Assembly (NCBI RefSeq): GCF_002443255.2
Contig: NW_019211454.1
Coordinates: forward strand, 4,435,858-4,499,857
DNA length: 64,000 nucleotides
Direction of reading: 5' to 3'
From: Varroa destructor
Taxonomy: Eukaryota > Arthropoda > Arachnida > Mesostigmata > Varroidae
Made by a program: the position numbers and the translations under genes
Part shown: in pieces, positions 24,001 to 38,230 of the stretch
How the letters are laid out: every line of letters starts with the position of its first letter
Position numbering within the stretch: the stretch's first letter is position 1
Notes under the pieces: model-generated
Told to the model about the DNA's origin: nothing
The model's database searches: none
Seen by the model: the letters and a program-made list of their open reading frames with translations, nothing else

Positions 24001-26280
24001 CTAGACGAATACCCCTAATATTATCAACTGACTCAGAGATCCCGATATGGAGTAATCCTACGCAAATGTGTTATATCTTTGTGCTTCGATTTTTAGGTCC
24101 AGTATTGCCGTCAGGCATTTCATCAGACAGGACAAAACAAGGTGCGTCCATGCTCAGAACCACATCGTATCCCTAAAATTAGTAGGCAAATATTTTACAC
24201 GTTAATCTGTCACGAGGAAATATGTGATATCTGTTTCTATCTAAGAGTCGGACACCCCAGGAAGAAGCAAAGGGCCGCGAAGTGGCATCTGCTAAATTCG
24301 AGCCTCTCGTCTTGTTCATTGGACTAATGGACACCACATCAGGTTAGAGCTGTAATCATTTATAATAGGTAGTATTATACATGGAAGAATAGATGTGTGC
24401 GACAGAGGTTCAGCTGCATGAAGACGTGCTGTAAGAAACTTCAGCTACAATGTTATCAACTTCAGTTAAACGCAGCCAATCCTAACCTGTATTTTGGCAC
24501 CTTTAGGTAGATCGGTGAAATATTTTTGAGTTCGGTCTCTCAGATATACCCGGAAAACATAAGACACGTCAGAAATATTTAGCGAAGTTAACAGTACAAC
24601 TCGGCTAGTTAAAAGTTTCGGGAAGAATTGAAGCGTAAAAATAGCGGTCGTTTCCTCTGCGTACAGAGCGGAAAAAGTACCTGTGGAGGCGTAATAGATC
24701 TATATAATGATTGCGGAGAAATATTCTTCTCTCAGACAACCTTAGAGGACATTTTGATGTTTTTTTTTGGTTTTGAGCAAGCGAAACCAAGCATCGGGTA
24801 GGGTTCGACTAGTAATACAAATTGAGGAATGGGTTGAGACTAGTAATTTAAAAGGTAGAACTTGTACGTTGAGAATCTAAAAAAGAAATGTTAGAAATGC
24901 ATGCAGTCCTCGAGCTCAGCTTTTTTTAAAATAGATTTACATGTAAGACTATCAAAAGCGTAAGAAGACAAACCTGCAAGGAGTCATTTCTACAATTAAC
25001 GAGGCAACAGACAAACGATGGAAACGTAAAAGACGAGAACATAATATAAAATTCGGTTGAGGTATAAAACTATTTTCGAACTTCTTCGCTGCTTCAGGTC
25101 TGTTTGACAGTAATTCACAGAAGGGCATGCTGAATTGGATGAAATTGGTGCGAAAAGCGGACGTCGCGTATTTAGCAACGCGTGCGACGATAGCAATACG
25201 TAACAATGTTCGAGGTGATTATAGAATTGACATAAGCGGGGTTCTAGGTTTCACTGAAAATAATCAATGAGTTAATGAAATGAGAGGTGGTTGGTAAAAG
25301 GATAAAATAATGAAAATCGATGAAGTTCTCAAGCGGCTCTGGTGTAAACTTGATTGACGGTATGCTCTAGTGGCCATACACATAATCCTTTGCATTGTCA
25401 TATATATATTGTTCTTCTTCCTATTAAGTTATGGCAGTGGTCAGGAGACAACTTACCACTTCTGGAGACCGAGTTATATGTTACACGTAAGCAGGAACTG
25501 AAAACCTTTGAATGTGCCATTGTAATGAAATAATTTGAAATAACCGATGTTAAGGTATTCGTTTCCGGCGCAGCTTAAATAGAACAAGTGAAAAGTTTAG
25601 ACATCACATTATGGGTTATTGTAGTATACGTAATTTTTTATCAAATAAACGTTAAATATGCTCAACGAGCCGATGCGGCAATTTGATAAGCTCTTCCGTT
25701 ATAAAAGCTGACCGTGGCAATCGTCGGAGTAATATTTTCGATTTAAACCCGGCGCAGCGTACTGCTACTCAATAGTCCAATGGTAGTACCGCCCTGAACT
25801 ACCGGCTGAAACCGCCGAAGGACACTGTGGACTCGCATTAATCTGTGACAATCGAATGATTATACTGCACACATACAGCTATTATGTTTCAATATTTTGT
25901 GATTTGTAAACGTAGACATAGAAACCACTTGGCGGGAAGAGTACGATATGCAAAAAGACGAGAACCGTATCGCAATTAAGAAGCTGTCAATAGTTGTACG
26001 CAGCGTGAGCGTATTGGCAAACACCCTATTCTGATTAGGTGAAGTTGCCCCTGATGCAGCATACTGCCCCTGATGACGATTGCTAGGTTTCCGTGTGCTT
26101 TTGGTTGATTGGGAATTCGTCGTATTGTCATATGAGTTGAATGGCTGCAGATTTCGCTATATTTAGAAATGTAATTTTTACTTGCATAATGAACATCAGA
26201 GCTTAAAAGTAGTATGGTGAAGTATCAGCTGAATTCTTGAGCCGTATGTTCTTCATAATAACTTTCTTTTTTATCTTCTG

Positions 26281-27850
26281 CTATCCTAGGTAACTGATTG
26301 TTAATATACTTTCTAGACAGCTATGTCGATCGGCATCGCCGTTGACTTGCGCAATCGTCAAATAATTTAGACTGATTTCGTTCAAGTGTTGCTTTATTCC
26401 GCTCAAGAGTTTCATTTCCTTATCGAGACCGAAATCGGTAGAGAATATTTTTTTTTTTCGCTTTAAATCGTCTAAGACAATTTCTGTGGATGCACCCTCG
26501 ATGAAGTCCCTAGTGCTGATGCGTTTTTCTGCTGTCGATCTCGGAAGAACATTTGAACTTCGAAAACAAAAAGCTTTTTGCCGGAAGAAGTTGAAGCGAG
26601 AGCCCCTTACCACGAAGCGATAGGCATTGTAAATCGTAAGCTCGTAACTCCCATCCTCGCAGCCGGACCTTAAAAAGGCCGTTTAGGGCCAAACAAAACC
26701 TGTCAAAGCAACAGGTTAAACTGGCAAAGCACCCTCTGTGTGATGCCTCCTCCCAGGCTGTGGAGGTGTGGCTGGCTATAGAAGAAAGCTACTCAAAGTG
26801 CGACAGACGGGATTTAAAAAGGAACCTTGACGAGTCTACAATTTGTGTAACCTCAGGAGAATGCTCAGAAAGGGAGTATAATCGACACCGACGAAAGCAG
26901 ATAGCTAGAGAATGAGCAGGCGAGGAGCACAAATATGGCCGCTTCACTGAGGATTTTCGAAAAAAACGGCCCAGCGAGGATTTTGCCGTCGGACGGTCGA
27001 TGTTCGAAGAACCTGAATTGTTCGATGTTTAACAACTTTGAAGGTAGCGATGTTGACGGGTGACGTTTTTTAGTGGCGCGACGTTTTTCCAAAAGCTAGC
27101 GTATTTAAAGATAAGTCGTAGGTTTGGTTGGGGAGCCACTTGGTATTATGTCTCAGTCCACTGTTCGTTTGCGCTTGTCCAGGAAAACCCTGTTTTTTAC
27201 AGCAGCTCAACTCATACAACTCGACGCCCTCTGACAGGCTCTTTCTACAGTCATCTCAACAAGAGAAAACGGACTCAACAGATAACAAGACCAAGGCTGG
27301 ACCTTGATGGCCCATGTGGCTCCTGTCGGTTACTACCCAAAAGCTGCGGCAAGAAGCGGGAGGCCGATACGAGAGACCAGTGTGAAAACATGACTAGCAC
27401 CCGCAACCTACCACCGCTAGCTGGGAGCGACTGCTCTTCAGATCACATGGAGATGATGCCGAGAATGCTTTTTATTGTCGATCTTTTGAGCTAGATGGAG
27501 AGCAACAGAGTGTTTGCTGTTTCTGGGCCATTACTGGTGATTTGCCTCCTGTAAGTGAGTGTAGGTGCGGCAGCAGAAGGGGGCAAAGCCTTGTTGCACT
27601 TTTAGACGCCCCCGGGAGCAATTAAGCCTTGCTTATATGTCTCAGGAGCTTCGTCTGACGACTAGCATCGAGGGATCGGTGAAGGAGTGGCGAGCGGGAG
27701 ATATGAGGCCCGATGAAAAAGAATGAAGTCTGCTGCATGGAGAAACGATCAGGAGAAGCAACAACACGGCGCCCTTCGCGAATAGTTAATGCTTAGCGAA
27801 GACCAGAAATCAACTATATTGTATGTTCACAATAAATCTGTCTTCTCATC
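26281..27850. other. GC-richer block, possible transposon remnant
   Basis: This block stands out from its AT-rich surroundings. It holds a 110-codon minus frame (26281-26613), rich in Lys, Asp and Glu, and a 144-codon plus frame (27060-27494). It closes with a plus-strand AATAAA at about 27831 followed by T-rich sequence, as at the 3' end of a transcript or an LTR. No reverse transcriptase, integrase or transposase signature was recognised. A degraded retroelement or host transcript remnant are both possible. Confidence 0.25.
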
Positions 27851-28444
27851 AAGATAAGTTTTAAGGCATCAGCCTGGTCGGCCTATTGTTAAAAGTAAAT
27901 GGTGAGTAGTTTTTTAAATATCGTCAGCTTGCTGGGGTGGTTTTTAAAAAGTTTTCAATGTCACTATTAAAGTAGGTATAACTTAGGCCCTAATATAAAT
28001 TAGAAAGAATTAATCACATATTCTTCACATAATTTTCTTAGTAACAATAATTTACAAGCCATTGCCTTTTAGAAAAAAAGAGCTTGACAGTTGCTCTAAG
28101 ATGCTTTTCGCGTTAAATGTGATGGGATTTCAAGGCTTATCGTTATAGCTATTGCTATATTTGCATTACTTTGCTAGATAGCCAGTATGTAAACCCTCTG
28201 AACAATAATGTTTTTACAACAAGATTTTACAAAATATATATAATAGATAGCTACTAAAGAAAGCTTAGATGTCATAGCCAACGATGCATGGCTTTAAGGC
28301 CGGAACGGAAATCTTGATAGTGATCAGTAGATATCTACGGACTTAGTAACAACTTAGGGTTAAGACTGAGAGGAACAGAACAAAGAATAACAAAATAGAA
28401 AGATTTTTAGAGAAATGTCACGTAATCACAAGACTATGTAGATA

Positions 28445-28469
28445 TTTTTTTTTTTTTTTTTTTTTTTTT
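28445..28469 (+). repeat. poly(T) run of 25
   Basis: An uninterrupted T tract. It could be the poly(A) tail of a minus-strand retroposed copy, but no recognisable insert lies on its upstream side. Confidence 0.9.
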
Positions 28470-29379
28470 GCTATTATTTGCGGTATGTGAAACAGAGCTC
28501 TGTAGGTACATCATTTCTACGTTGTCAAGGGACCAATAGCAATATGCCAATAAATACCTTACGGCAGCTAACAATATCCCGAAGACTTGAACGTCATTTT
28601 TCGCAACGCATTATGAACTTTAGAGAGTATGCTTTTACTTTTCGTATTCAGATAAAAGGGGTCGGAAACGAGACACGTTAGAGATTTCCACATACAGTTA
28701 ACACACAATTACAGACCCCACCATTCTTGTCAGTGCCCCACAAGGTGGATGCAACAGCAGAGTAGACGATTTTGTTATTAAAATAAAGCTAGGGTGCTTT
28801 CTGTTGAATGTTCGCCGTACTTCATAAGAAACGCCTATGTTTAGCTTGACAAATGGGAATGACATCTCTATAGCTACGTTTGCCATATTCGAATGTTTTG
28901 AGAAAAAGTATGACATGGCGTGATGAAGATCACGCAGGTCTACGATCAATCCCATGTAAAAAATCAACGAAATAGAACATTTGCATATTCGAACTGACGT
29001 TTATTAGAAGTAAGATATTTTGGATAGACCGAATTACTTTGTTTCAGTATTTGCTATTGACTAAATTCGAAAGAGTCACTCGAGGGAGCGCGCCTCACGG
29101 TTACGACACCGCTAGCCCCCATAGATATTTGGTCCAAGCGGAAAGCATCCTCCCACGAAACCCATTCGTATTGTTTGGCTAGACAGCTCTATTACTTAAA
29201 TTCAGTGGAAAATTTTGTGCACCCGACGTCATTCAATTAATTGACAATAAGTGACATTCTTATCCAGCGGAAAATACATCGTTTCACTTACCTCAGGATT
29301 CCAAATCAGCTTTTTATAGCCACCATTTTTATTTAGAATCTCCTCCACAATTTAACCAACATAGTGACCGCATCATGAA

Positions 29380-29735
29380 TGCCCCTCTCCTTGTTATCAA
29401 TCAGTGTACGGGTCATGTTTGTTTAAACCCTATCTAGAGCAACTGGCCTACGATTGTCATCTGTAAAAACTCATCCTTTCACGTATTTCACTAGCGACAG
29501 TCTGCGCTAAGCAGCAGCGTCTTAAGATGATACCCATTGAATTCGGGCGCGGGCAAGTGAATCTATGCAAACAATCTTTTGAAATTTTGCAAGCCAACAA
29601 TCAACAGTGCTTTCCCCCATAGAATCCTTTTTATAAAGGACACCGACCTCTCCAGCTCCTTCAGGTGGACTTTGTTACAGACGAAGGCGAAGTAGAGCAG
29701 ATGTTGTGGAACGTCCATTTCCTATGCGTCGTTTC
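29380..29735 (-). pseudogene. probable mariner transposase N-terminal fragment
   Basis: On the minus strand, three frames give pieces that resemble the N-terminal half of a mariner transposase in order: a start-like HLLYFAFVCNK; MGESTVDCWLAKFQ (compare the family's ESTARKWFAKFKSG); DSLARARIQWV (compare DEPRSGRPVEV); then QTVASEIRERM (compare QTTRELAERLGV). Stops and frameshifts abound and the catalytic half is not visible. The call rests on remembered family consensus and is tentative. Confidence 0.4.
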
Positions 29736-32239
29736 GATGTGTAAACAACACAATACAGTACAGATTTAAAGTGACTCGTAGCCGTTGGAGCACATACTAC
29801 ACAATTTGCTTCCATAAAAAGATATTCATATACAAAGTTAGTTCTTCATACAAATTGAAATTGCAGGTCAAGACTTTTTCAATTATATACTATATTGAAT
29901 CTTGAACGGTAAGGAACGTATTTAAAGGACGCGCCAAGACGCATCATTCACCGTAGTGCCCACAGCATTACGAGTTTAACGCGACACTGAGCCGGTCTCC
30001 GAGCGACTTCACATTATCGAGCTCGTGAATCATCGATAGAATTCAGTCAACCAATGACAACAACCGTATTCGAAATGCAGCGCACTGCGGCGGGACCTTT
30101 CCTGAGCGTTTAAGTTCCATAGCATTAACGATTTGCGCCAGATGTTATCAAGTCGACGATTAATTCTGGCTAATAACTGTCAGAAAATTATCAATATATA
30201 TAAAGTTATGTTACTTATATGACGATTTCGTTGAACATTTAGTGGAAGGATTTTTGGCATCATTTGGCAACGCTTTATCAGTTTATCAGCTGGAAGAGTA
30301 ACAGATACGATTTTAACGATTCATATATACATCTTTTCTCTTACAGGTATGTGCTTAATGGAACTTGGTTCTACATTTAAAATAATTGCCCATGTGTTAG
30401 TTCGATATTATAGCATATAAGGCAAGTAAACTAAGTAAAGTATGAGTTGAACAAAGTTTCAGTTCTGACCTTCCTTAACCTCTGTAAACTAGACCAATAC
30501 TAGATTAGTATGGACCATACTTTAAGTGATTACTACCGGGAAACTCAAAGTGCAATACGGTCATATTATGAAATTTTAAATAACATAATAGAAGCTCAGA
30601 ACTATTGACTCATACATAGATCTGCAAACCGACATTTGGATTATGAAGCAGTAATAATTCTACTGACCAGACACTCGGTGTGTCTGCAAGCGAGATACGA
30701 TTTGTGAATATATCAGCTATAGCAAAACGCGTTTTATCATTTGAAATCGACCACTCAGTAGATAATTTGATGTTGTCGAAAAAAATTTATGCCCAATTCA
30801 ATAACTCGCCTGCTAAGTAAATCAGAATCCTATTAAAAACGATTTCAAAAATCAAAGATTAGGCCATATTTCTCGCTGATGTTTATGGTACCACTAAGCC
30901 TTCAAATTGTGCTCATGTCGTCATAGGAAAGGCATTCGTGATACATTTGTGATACGCTTCTCTGTTCTGTGAGCTAATCTTGCCTTCGATATCCATATTC
31001 TATCTCCACATCGCTGTTTTGAATTTACAGTACTTAATGAAGAAACATTTTTTGGAGGGACGCGTGAATAATTACGAATTAATTATTCTTTTTGTGATGA
31101 TGTTGTAGCTAATATAGAATCTAGTAAATAACTAAGCTTTCGAAATAGTTCTATACGTTTTATAAGCTACATATGCAAAAAAAAAGTACAGGATTCATCA
31201 ATTTAACCAATACTGATTATGGCACCTTCTTTACTATTTCTAGCTAGTTTTTAATTTTACGTTTATGTACCTATCAATCGAGTTATTGTGGCGTGTGCTT
31301 CACGTATTGCTCAGTTGAATAATTTACAAGGTTCGTATGCCGCGAGCTTACACACCCATAAAGAGTTAGTGCACTGTAGAAAAAGAGCGAAAATGAGTTG
31401 TTTTATGCTCACTAAGAATCGTACACAGATCACCTAAGGTTAAAATTCCGTGCTGCGCGCGTAATTAGTCCTTTACGCAATATCGTATACCCTACGTCAA
31501 GAGTTCTATCGCCATTCGTGGCAGACTATGGAACAAATAGTAAAAGATAAAGCTCATAACACTCTAATAGATGCTATAGGCGATGTCTCGTAAACGGATG
31601 TTTATTATGGATAAATAAAAAATAAGCTAAAATGATGTCGTCCAACTGGGTGATTGGGTCTTTACCAACGACACATTTTTTCGCCGAAATCCTACTGACG
31701 CGTAGGCGTTAAGGGAAACACACTGATGTCTGGCGTCGTATATCAAATACGCAAAAAGCAGAATAAGACTAAACATACATAAAGCCCAAATGCGCTGGGA
31801 CTGTGATACCGAGTTCACGTACGTGAGGTGAGGAGCTACCAGGGATAGCGAAGATTGATGATTTCTCTATATAGCATGATTTTAGGGTACGCTAGGATCA
31901 AAGTCAAAAGGCCTGCTGCAATAATAAACTTAAGGGAGCCTTATTCGAAGAAATGCACCTGCTGGATGGATCACATAAAAAAGAAGGGATAAAGATGAGT
32001 TAAATTAGTCAAAAGCACTTTTTTTTTCCAATGCGCAGAGTACGAGAGCATTTTGAAAGCATTAATTTGTGTTACAACTACGCCTGAGCTAACTTCATTA
32101 CAGGACTCCGGACTGAACCGGAGGAATCTAAACATCTATCGATTACTCATAATTACAACCATATCACTCGCATTTGAGACTCGAAAGCACAATAGTGTGA
32201 GAGCAAGCGAATTTCAATAAGATTTCCTCAAAGCAACTG
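29736..32239. other. gene-free stretch
   Basis: No gene or repeat family recognised. A short minus frame at 31627-31818 contains a hydrophobic run but no good start. AT-rich sequence predominates. Confidence 0.5.
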
Positions 32240-32645
32240 ATTTTTTTGCTTTCAACATTTTTAATTTTTAGAGTTGAGGAACAAATAGTTTTGAATATGA
32301 TTTCAGCATGTTGCTGTTGTACATCAAATTTCAAGCTATTCTCTCAACGATATTTAAATGGTTCAAAGATAACCTCTGAGTGCGAACAAAATATGGCTAG
32401 CGTACAGACTTTGAGCGCAATTCAGGAAAAGTCCCGAAAGATTCGACTGAATACGCATACGGCAAGCAAGAGATAATGTCAAACCATTGCGCACGAAAAA
32501 CAGGGTAATGAGTTATCGTCCGAAAAGCTTCAAACCAGGCCCTCCATAGGAATCTGTGAAGTGCTTAAGATGAAGAAGGGGACTATGTTAATCGATTTTT
32601 GTAATGAGGTTGTTATGTCAATACAAAAAAAATGAGTGAATAAAA
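32240..32645 (+). pseudogene. possible mariner transposase C-terminal fragment
   Basis: Plus-strand frames give FKLFSQRYLNGSKITSECE, resembling the family's DYFLFP-LKK-L-GKRFTSNEE block after the third catalytic Asp. About 200 bases later comes EEGDYVNRF, resembling the C-terminal KCI-LEGDYV. Order and spacing are right for an irritans-like mariner, but conservation is low and no upstream catalytic block was found. Confidence 0.3.
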
Positions 32646-35600
32646 AATCACACTTCAGCATTTTTTTATACTATATGTAACAAATGTTATTAATAATTTA
32701 TACTTGTATATGCATTATTAATACAAAATATAATTTGAGCTACAATAGAAGATGCTTCACGCCTTTCTACCGCTGATAGCATGAGCTGATCATAAAATCG
32801 ATGCCAATATTTAAATTTTACTACATTCCAAGAAAATTACTTGGTGCTTTCTTATTGGTGGAGTTATTTGAGACACTAAAAACTAACTGGAATGCTAACT
32901 TAAATACGTTTTTTGCCTATTTATATAAACATTCACTATTGATTTATAACACGTTCCAGTATTATAACTGAAAAATTACCGTATTTTTATACCTCTAGCA
33001 AACGGCACGTTCCGTGCCGCTCCTTGAAACCTAGTTCACGCCTTGCCGATAGCAGCAAAAGCAGTTGCGTTAAGAGCAGTAAGCACATCAAGCAACAGTA
33101 CAACAGTGAATTATACAGAGTAGACGCCGGTGGCTGTTGTCACCCAGTTCGGGCTCAAACAACAATCATCGACTTCGAGAAAAATCACTGCCTGACTAGC
33201 CATCTATTCCTCCCTGTCGTTCGTCTATTCGTTGGAATCAAACACTGTACTCAGCATCCGTACGCCTCTATAAAGTCAATCCTAAATATTTAGGAATTTG
33301 TCGACCTAAGTCTATTTGCTTTTTTTTTTTTTCGTTGTACCACTGGCGCAGTCATACGAGTTCCTTACGATTCTACATAGAGGATCAAGTGTTAACTGTG
33401 TTTCTTCCTCGTCTGGCGACTTGCAACCTTCTCTGTTTGAGAGAGACTAGACAAGCCTCCTCGGTCGAGAATCGCCAGAGATGATCTTTCCACCCCCTTT
33501 CCTTGGTAAACTCTTGCGTGTGACTCACCAGGGCTATTCCCCGCAAGGCCATGCACAATTGATGCGACACGCTGATGATATAACTCAATAAAATCGCTCA
33601 CACGTAAAATTGGCGAGAATTTCTATCGTGAGTAGAATCGCTGCCGACACAACAAGCCTATCCGGGACTGGAATAGTTTTCCTTGTGAAAACGGTAAGGG
33701 ACACGTCTGGTATGTGGCGTATGTAACTCTATGAAGATGATACCTTTTGAGATAAGTTCTCCCCGTTAACACGAACTCGATCAAGCGATGAGTTAGTGGA
33801 CTAGCTCGCCCAGCCTTGTATAAGTCGTACAGGAAAGTAACTAGAGTATGAGTTCGACTGATGCCATTGAGTCTTGAACCAATGGCGACAAAAACACAAG
33901 GGGACGACGACAGTACTGTCGTACGCTGACTGGAAGTGGTCATAAGGATGACCAAGCAAATTGAGTCGTCGATCGAAATAGCAAGGAAGGTTGTGAACCT
34001 CTTAGCGGTTTTCTTGCGAGGTAATTCGCTTTAGGTTACAGCATTTGCCTGCCTCTTGATATTCCGTGTTACGCTACGCAGCGTCACCATATGGTGGATA
34101 CGAAATCAAATTTCCAAAATAGATTGGTTTGTGGATGCATGTAAATGGCACATAAACGACGCTTCAATAGATCATTACATTGGCTTTCGGCACAGAAATC
34201 ACACGAACAGCTGTAATTTCTAGGCAAGAAATTGTGACAAGTAATTCCTGCATTCCTCCATTAAAATTAACGCTATTAAAACTGTTTTATAGTGAGCAAA
34301 ATGAATGATATTTTTATAAGACAAAATCCAGGCTACACGGCGGTTGCATTAAAATTTCCCATCTAAGTTCTCCCTATTTTGTTGGGTAGCTTAAAATGTA
34401 TGAGGTCTGGCACTGGCAGATGGGAAACGATGCCCTGTCTCTTCATAATCCTGCTAGTTATTGACCGTACAGGCCCAAAGTAATCGTTCCATTAGTACTA
34501 ATGCACATTACCTTTACATTCACTTTACCCTGGTAAACGTATAGCGTCATCTTCGTTGACGTTAGTCAGGGCTTTGCCACATACTAAAGAGCACATTTTT
34601 TATTCTTTTCATACATTACTGCTGTATGTGATTTACTTTTGAGCACTCTTGATCGACCGCTTCAGAGATGACTCGATTTCGTTGCGCTTACGTAGAGTTT
34701 TGTGGGTAAAAATACGGTTGAGTAAATCCTTTTACGTCAACTCCCGTGGCACGCAAACATCGAGCCCCTTGTTATAGCCATCTCTCTTCGAGTTGTTTAA
34801 AATCTTTTTATTCTACATACATAGCCTCTCGGTATGTCATACATACTCGTGGGTCGATTTCCTTGACTTTTTTCGTTATTTGTCAACCACTACAAAGAGT
34901 ACCTTTCATCTCAAAGTTTCCGAAACGAAAGCGACAGAATGATCTTTAAGCCGCCATCAATAATACATTTTAACAATACAGAGTACAATTTTTATATGAA
35001 TCTGAGCAGCTTTTACGTTTTTACCGCAGAAACATAAAATATAACAAATTTTTATAAAAACTCACTCTCTCGATACTTTATCTGAAGTTAAGCATCCCAG
35101 CAACTTTAGCGCATCTACTATTGTCAACCTAAACTTTCAAATGACACCAACGTCCACTACCTTATGTATGTAAGCTTAAAGTTATTTTACTAGAAAAACT
35201 GCTAATACCTTTTCAACTATCCTATATTTGTACTATTTATAAAAGACATTCGTATATCAGGTAATAAACCAGGAGCAGATAATCTTGGAAAGGTCTAGGT
35301 CAAGGAATTTTCTTAGAAAGAGAAACAAATTCCTGATAAACTTGGCCATATTAAGTGAACCAGTACTTCTTGCTGGTATACTACATCTTGTTAAACTTAA
35401 AACTATAGGTAATCTATATATCGTTTGCTGGCAAATGGTAGACACCAGATATTTCACATGAGGAGACCTGCCATACGACAGCATTTAAATGTCCATTGTG
35501 CCATTGTCAGTACCTGAAAATTGGTGTGTTGGATTGTTCGCCTGACCCTGAGAGTATTGTAAAACAGAACTCAGTGTCTAATCACTGGAGAAGTAATCAA

Positions 35601-38198
35601 GTGTTAATGAATAAGTTCTAACGTTAACTCAGAGGCTTAGTTTTAGCCTACTAAAGATTTTTTTGCAAGTTCCAAAGCAATCTTTAACTTCTACCTCTAA
35701 TCCTCGAAGCACTATCATGCTCATTTGTATTGTAAACATAATTTTTCACTCGGGTTATTGGAAAATACAGACAAATCAGCTTTATCATGTAGCAATAACA
35801 CATTAGAATTTCAGCGACAATAAAAGTAATTCAAGATTATTGCATATTTACAACTAATACAAAGTCGTTTCTATGTCAATCTTGTTACGTTGCTCCCGTC
35901 AGTGCATTATTGCGCATAATCATATTCGATATTTTTCAGGCAAAGCTTTCAAAACGGTCCGGACATTGTCGAATATATTACTGATTGCAAAACCCTATAG
36001 CGCGAGCCTTAACTCAAGGGATGCCAAATGTAAAACTAGCAGAGCACTATGGCGTGACGAGCAAGCCTCTGAGTTGGCGAGTTTGATATTTTATGAAGGT
36101 CACTCTTTGTTGAATAATCAAACCTAGACATGGCTGAAATGGACGGGCATGACCTAAATACTGTCGTTGTCGAGTCGACTAGGTCATCAACAAATCCGTG
36201 ATCAGAATGGACACACTGAAATTGGGTCCGTCACGTTAATGAGCATTTGAAACACCATTGTAACATATGTATGCCTCGTTGTGAACTAATAGATCAACTT
36301 TTTCAAATATGGACAGGTTTTTGCCCGGGCAATCAAATGCAAGATATATTCAGTCAATGTCAGGTCTATGTATAGAAGTTATTAAATCTGTTTTTCTTTT
36401 AGATACCTTTAAATGCACGTTATTTTTAATCAACGTAAAGCTTGTATGCAGTATTTATAAAATCAGCTTTTTTCTATACATCTCAAAAACAAGGGGGACT
36501 AAATAGAAAAAAATGCCAAGACGTACATTGTTGGCAGGTCTGCTGCGCATATGCGTTTACCTGTCAAAGCTAAATTTGTTTCAGATATAAACATTTTCAA
36601 AATTAGAAACCAATCTTGATTTTTTTCTATGGAAAGAAGTTCAAAATCTATTTCATTATATAGATTTCGTATATTTTATGCGAAAACGAAAAAAAACGTG
36701 CCTACATTATATCTAAATACACATACAATAAATTAATAAATCCCTAAATAAATAATATGAAACAAGTAAGTTAAAGTAGATTAAAAAAAAGTTAATTTAT
36801 ATGAGGCTAAGCTAGCTTAGAGAAAAGAGATGAAATCATTTCACCTTAGAATAGAGACATACATCGGCAGGACGATTTTCTAAACCTGCTTCAGTATAAA
36901 CGATCGAAGCCGACATACAGATAAGGAAAACGGTGGTAGCAGTTAAACAGTAGAGCAAACCGAATTTCATCAGAAAGTAATTTTTATATCAATTTCGAAC
37001 TACTGTAGCATTTGTCATCTACACTTTAACTTAGCTCTATGTTTACTGATGCTTTTAGATTTTTGATGCCTTAAGATCTCTAGGGCTTTCTTGACTCTAA
37101 TTAAAATGTCCCACAGCTCTCGACTCCATAATAATACAATATGAACTATGCAAAGCAAATTCGAACCTGTGGTCACTCAGTCTGCATATGTAGCTTCCCT
37201 GTTGTTTTGTTTCTTGTATGATCTTGTATGAAAGCGTTTTATGTGTATGTTAAGATCATTTACATGAAGTTCTGTTCCGTCGGGTTGCATCTCTCTTACA
37301 GTCGCTCTTCTAATATCGACACCCTTTTTTTGGTAATTTGGTTGACAATTTGTCCACTGCGGGCAATCCTAACCAAACGATACAATTTTAAGCACCTATA
37401 TGCGGATATTTGATGTATTCGAAGTATGTTAATTTCTTTCAGATGGAAGACAAAAATCTGAATAGCCCCAGGGTGCTAGCTTTTGTTCTGACAAGATCAT
37501 GCGAAATGAATAATAAAAAAAGTCGCTAGGGCTCTATTTTCAAACGACCAAGGTGTGTATCACCGACATAAAAGCGAAAGGACTTAAAATTATATACCCA
37601 AATACACGACTAGAATGTAGTCAACATATTTGAAATCAAATTCTGACTGTTAGAAATGAAATCTCTGATTGAACAGAAATTCGTTCTCTCTGATCCATCG
37701 ATGCGTTTTACGTCGTTGAATGCATTATTCACGGTTTTAACCGTTCGACGCGAAGTTATTGATGCAGACACTGTAAATTCGAGATTATGCAGAGTCCTTC
37801 AAGTTCCTACGAGTCTCTAATCAGCAAATCTCGCAGCAATCTTTGCTCAGCAACATTGGAGAGAAACGGCGCCGAGAAAGTTGCATGAGGACCACTTCGC
37901 AGTAGACAAGCGTACATAGTTTTGATAGAAACTGCAAGCATTACGACAGCCATGATTCGGCTGTACGGCCAACATGGATGAGCTTCAGGTACCCACGGCT
38001 TCCATTGGTATGTCGTTCCAGCGTTTAATTCGTTGCCGTTATTCAGTCAAATTTCCGGTGTTCAATGTACAAGCTTTGCAAGAGTTCATACCTATTTCAT
38101 ACTTGTTGTCTAACACAAAATTTGCCGATGTATGTCTTCTGAGCATTTTATGGATCTTCGCTTATTGTCACATCTGATTCAACCCGCAATTGATAGCG
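32646..38198. other. gene-free stretch with one unusually open frame
   Basis: No recognised gene. The minus-strand frame from about 34031 to 33392 (roughly 213 codons) is interrupted by a single stop near 33623, which is unusual for local composition, but I do not recognise its product. The rest is AT-rich with short chance frames. Confidence 0.45.
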
Positions 38199-38230
38199 TA
38201 TATATATATATATATATATATACATATATA
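38199..38230. repeat. AT microsatellite bordering the second gap
   Basis: A nearly pure TA tract that runs straight into the N block. Its true length is unknown because the assembly breaks here. Confidence 0.9.

Larger units (their letters stand above)
21100..29379. other. intergenic stretch upstream of the cuticle-like gene
   Basis: No gene I can support. The stretch includes AT-rich patches (22650-22920), a 118-codon minus frame at 21872-22228 without recognisable features, and a weak tRNA A-box-like site near 25773. It also contains the GC-richer block 26280-27860, listed separately, and a 25-T run at 28445-28469. Regulatory DNA for the cuticle-like gene is likely to lie in the first few hundred bases but cannot be delimited by eye. 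Confidence 0.5.

Noticed and set aside
24130..24330. Plus-strand frame with faint resemblance to the mariner catalytic region
   Set aside because: Only scattered residues agree and no diagnostic block is present.
25765..25835. A-box-like tagtccaatggtagta suggesting a tRNA
   Set aside because: The following sequence lacks a B box and acceptor stem. It is too weak to list as an element.
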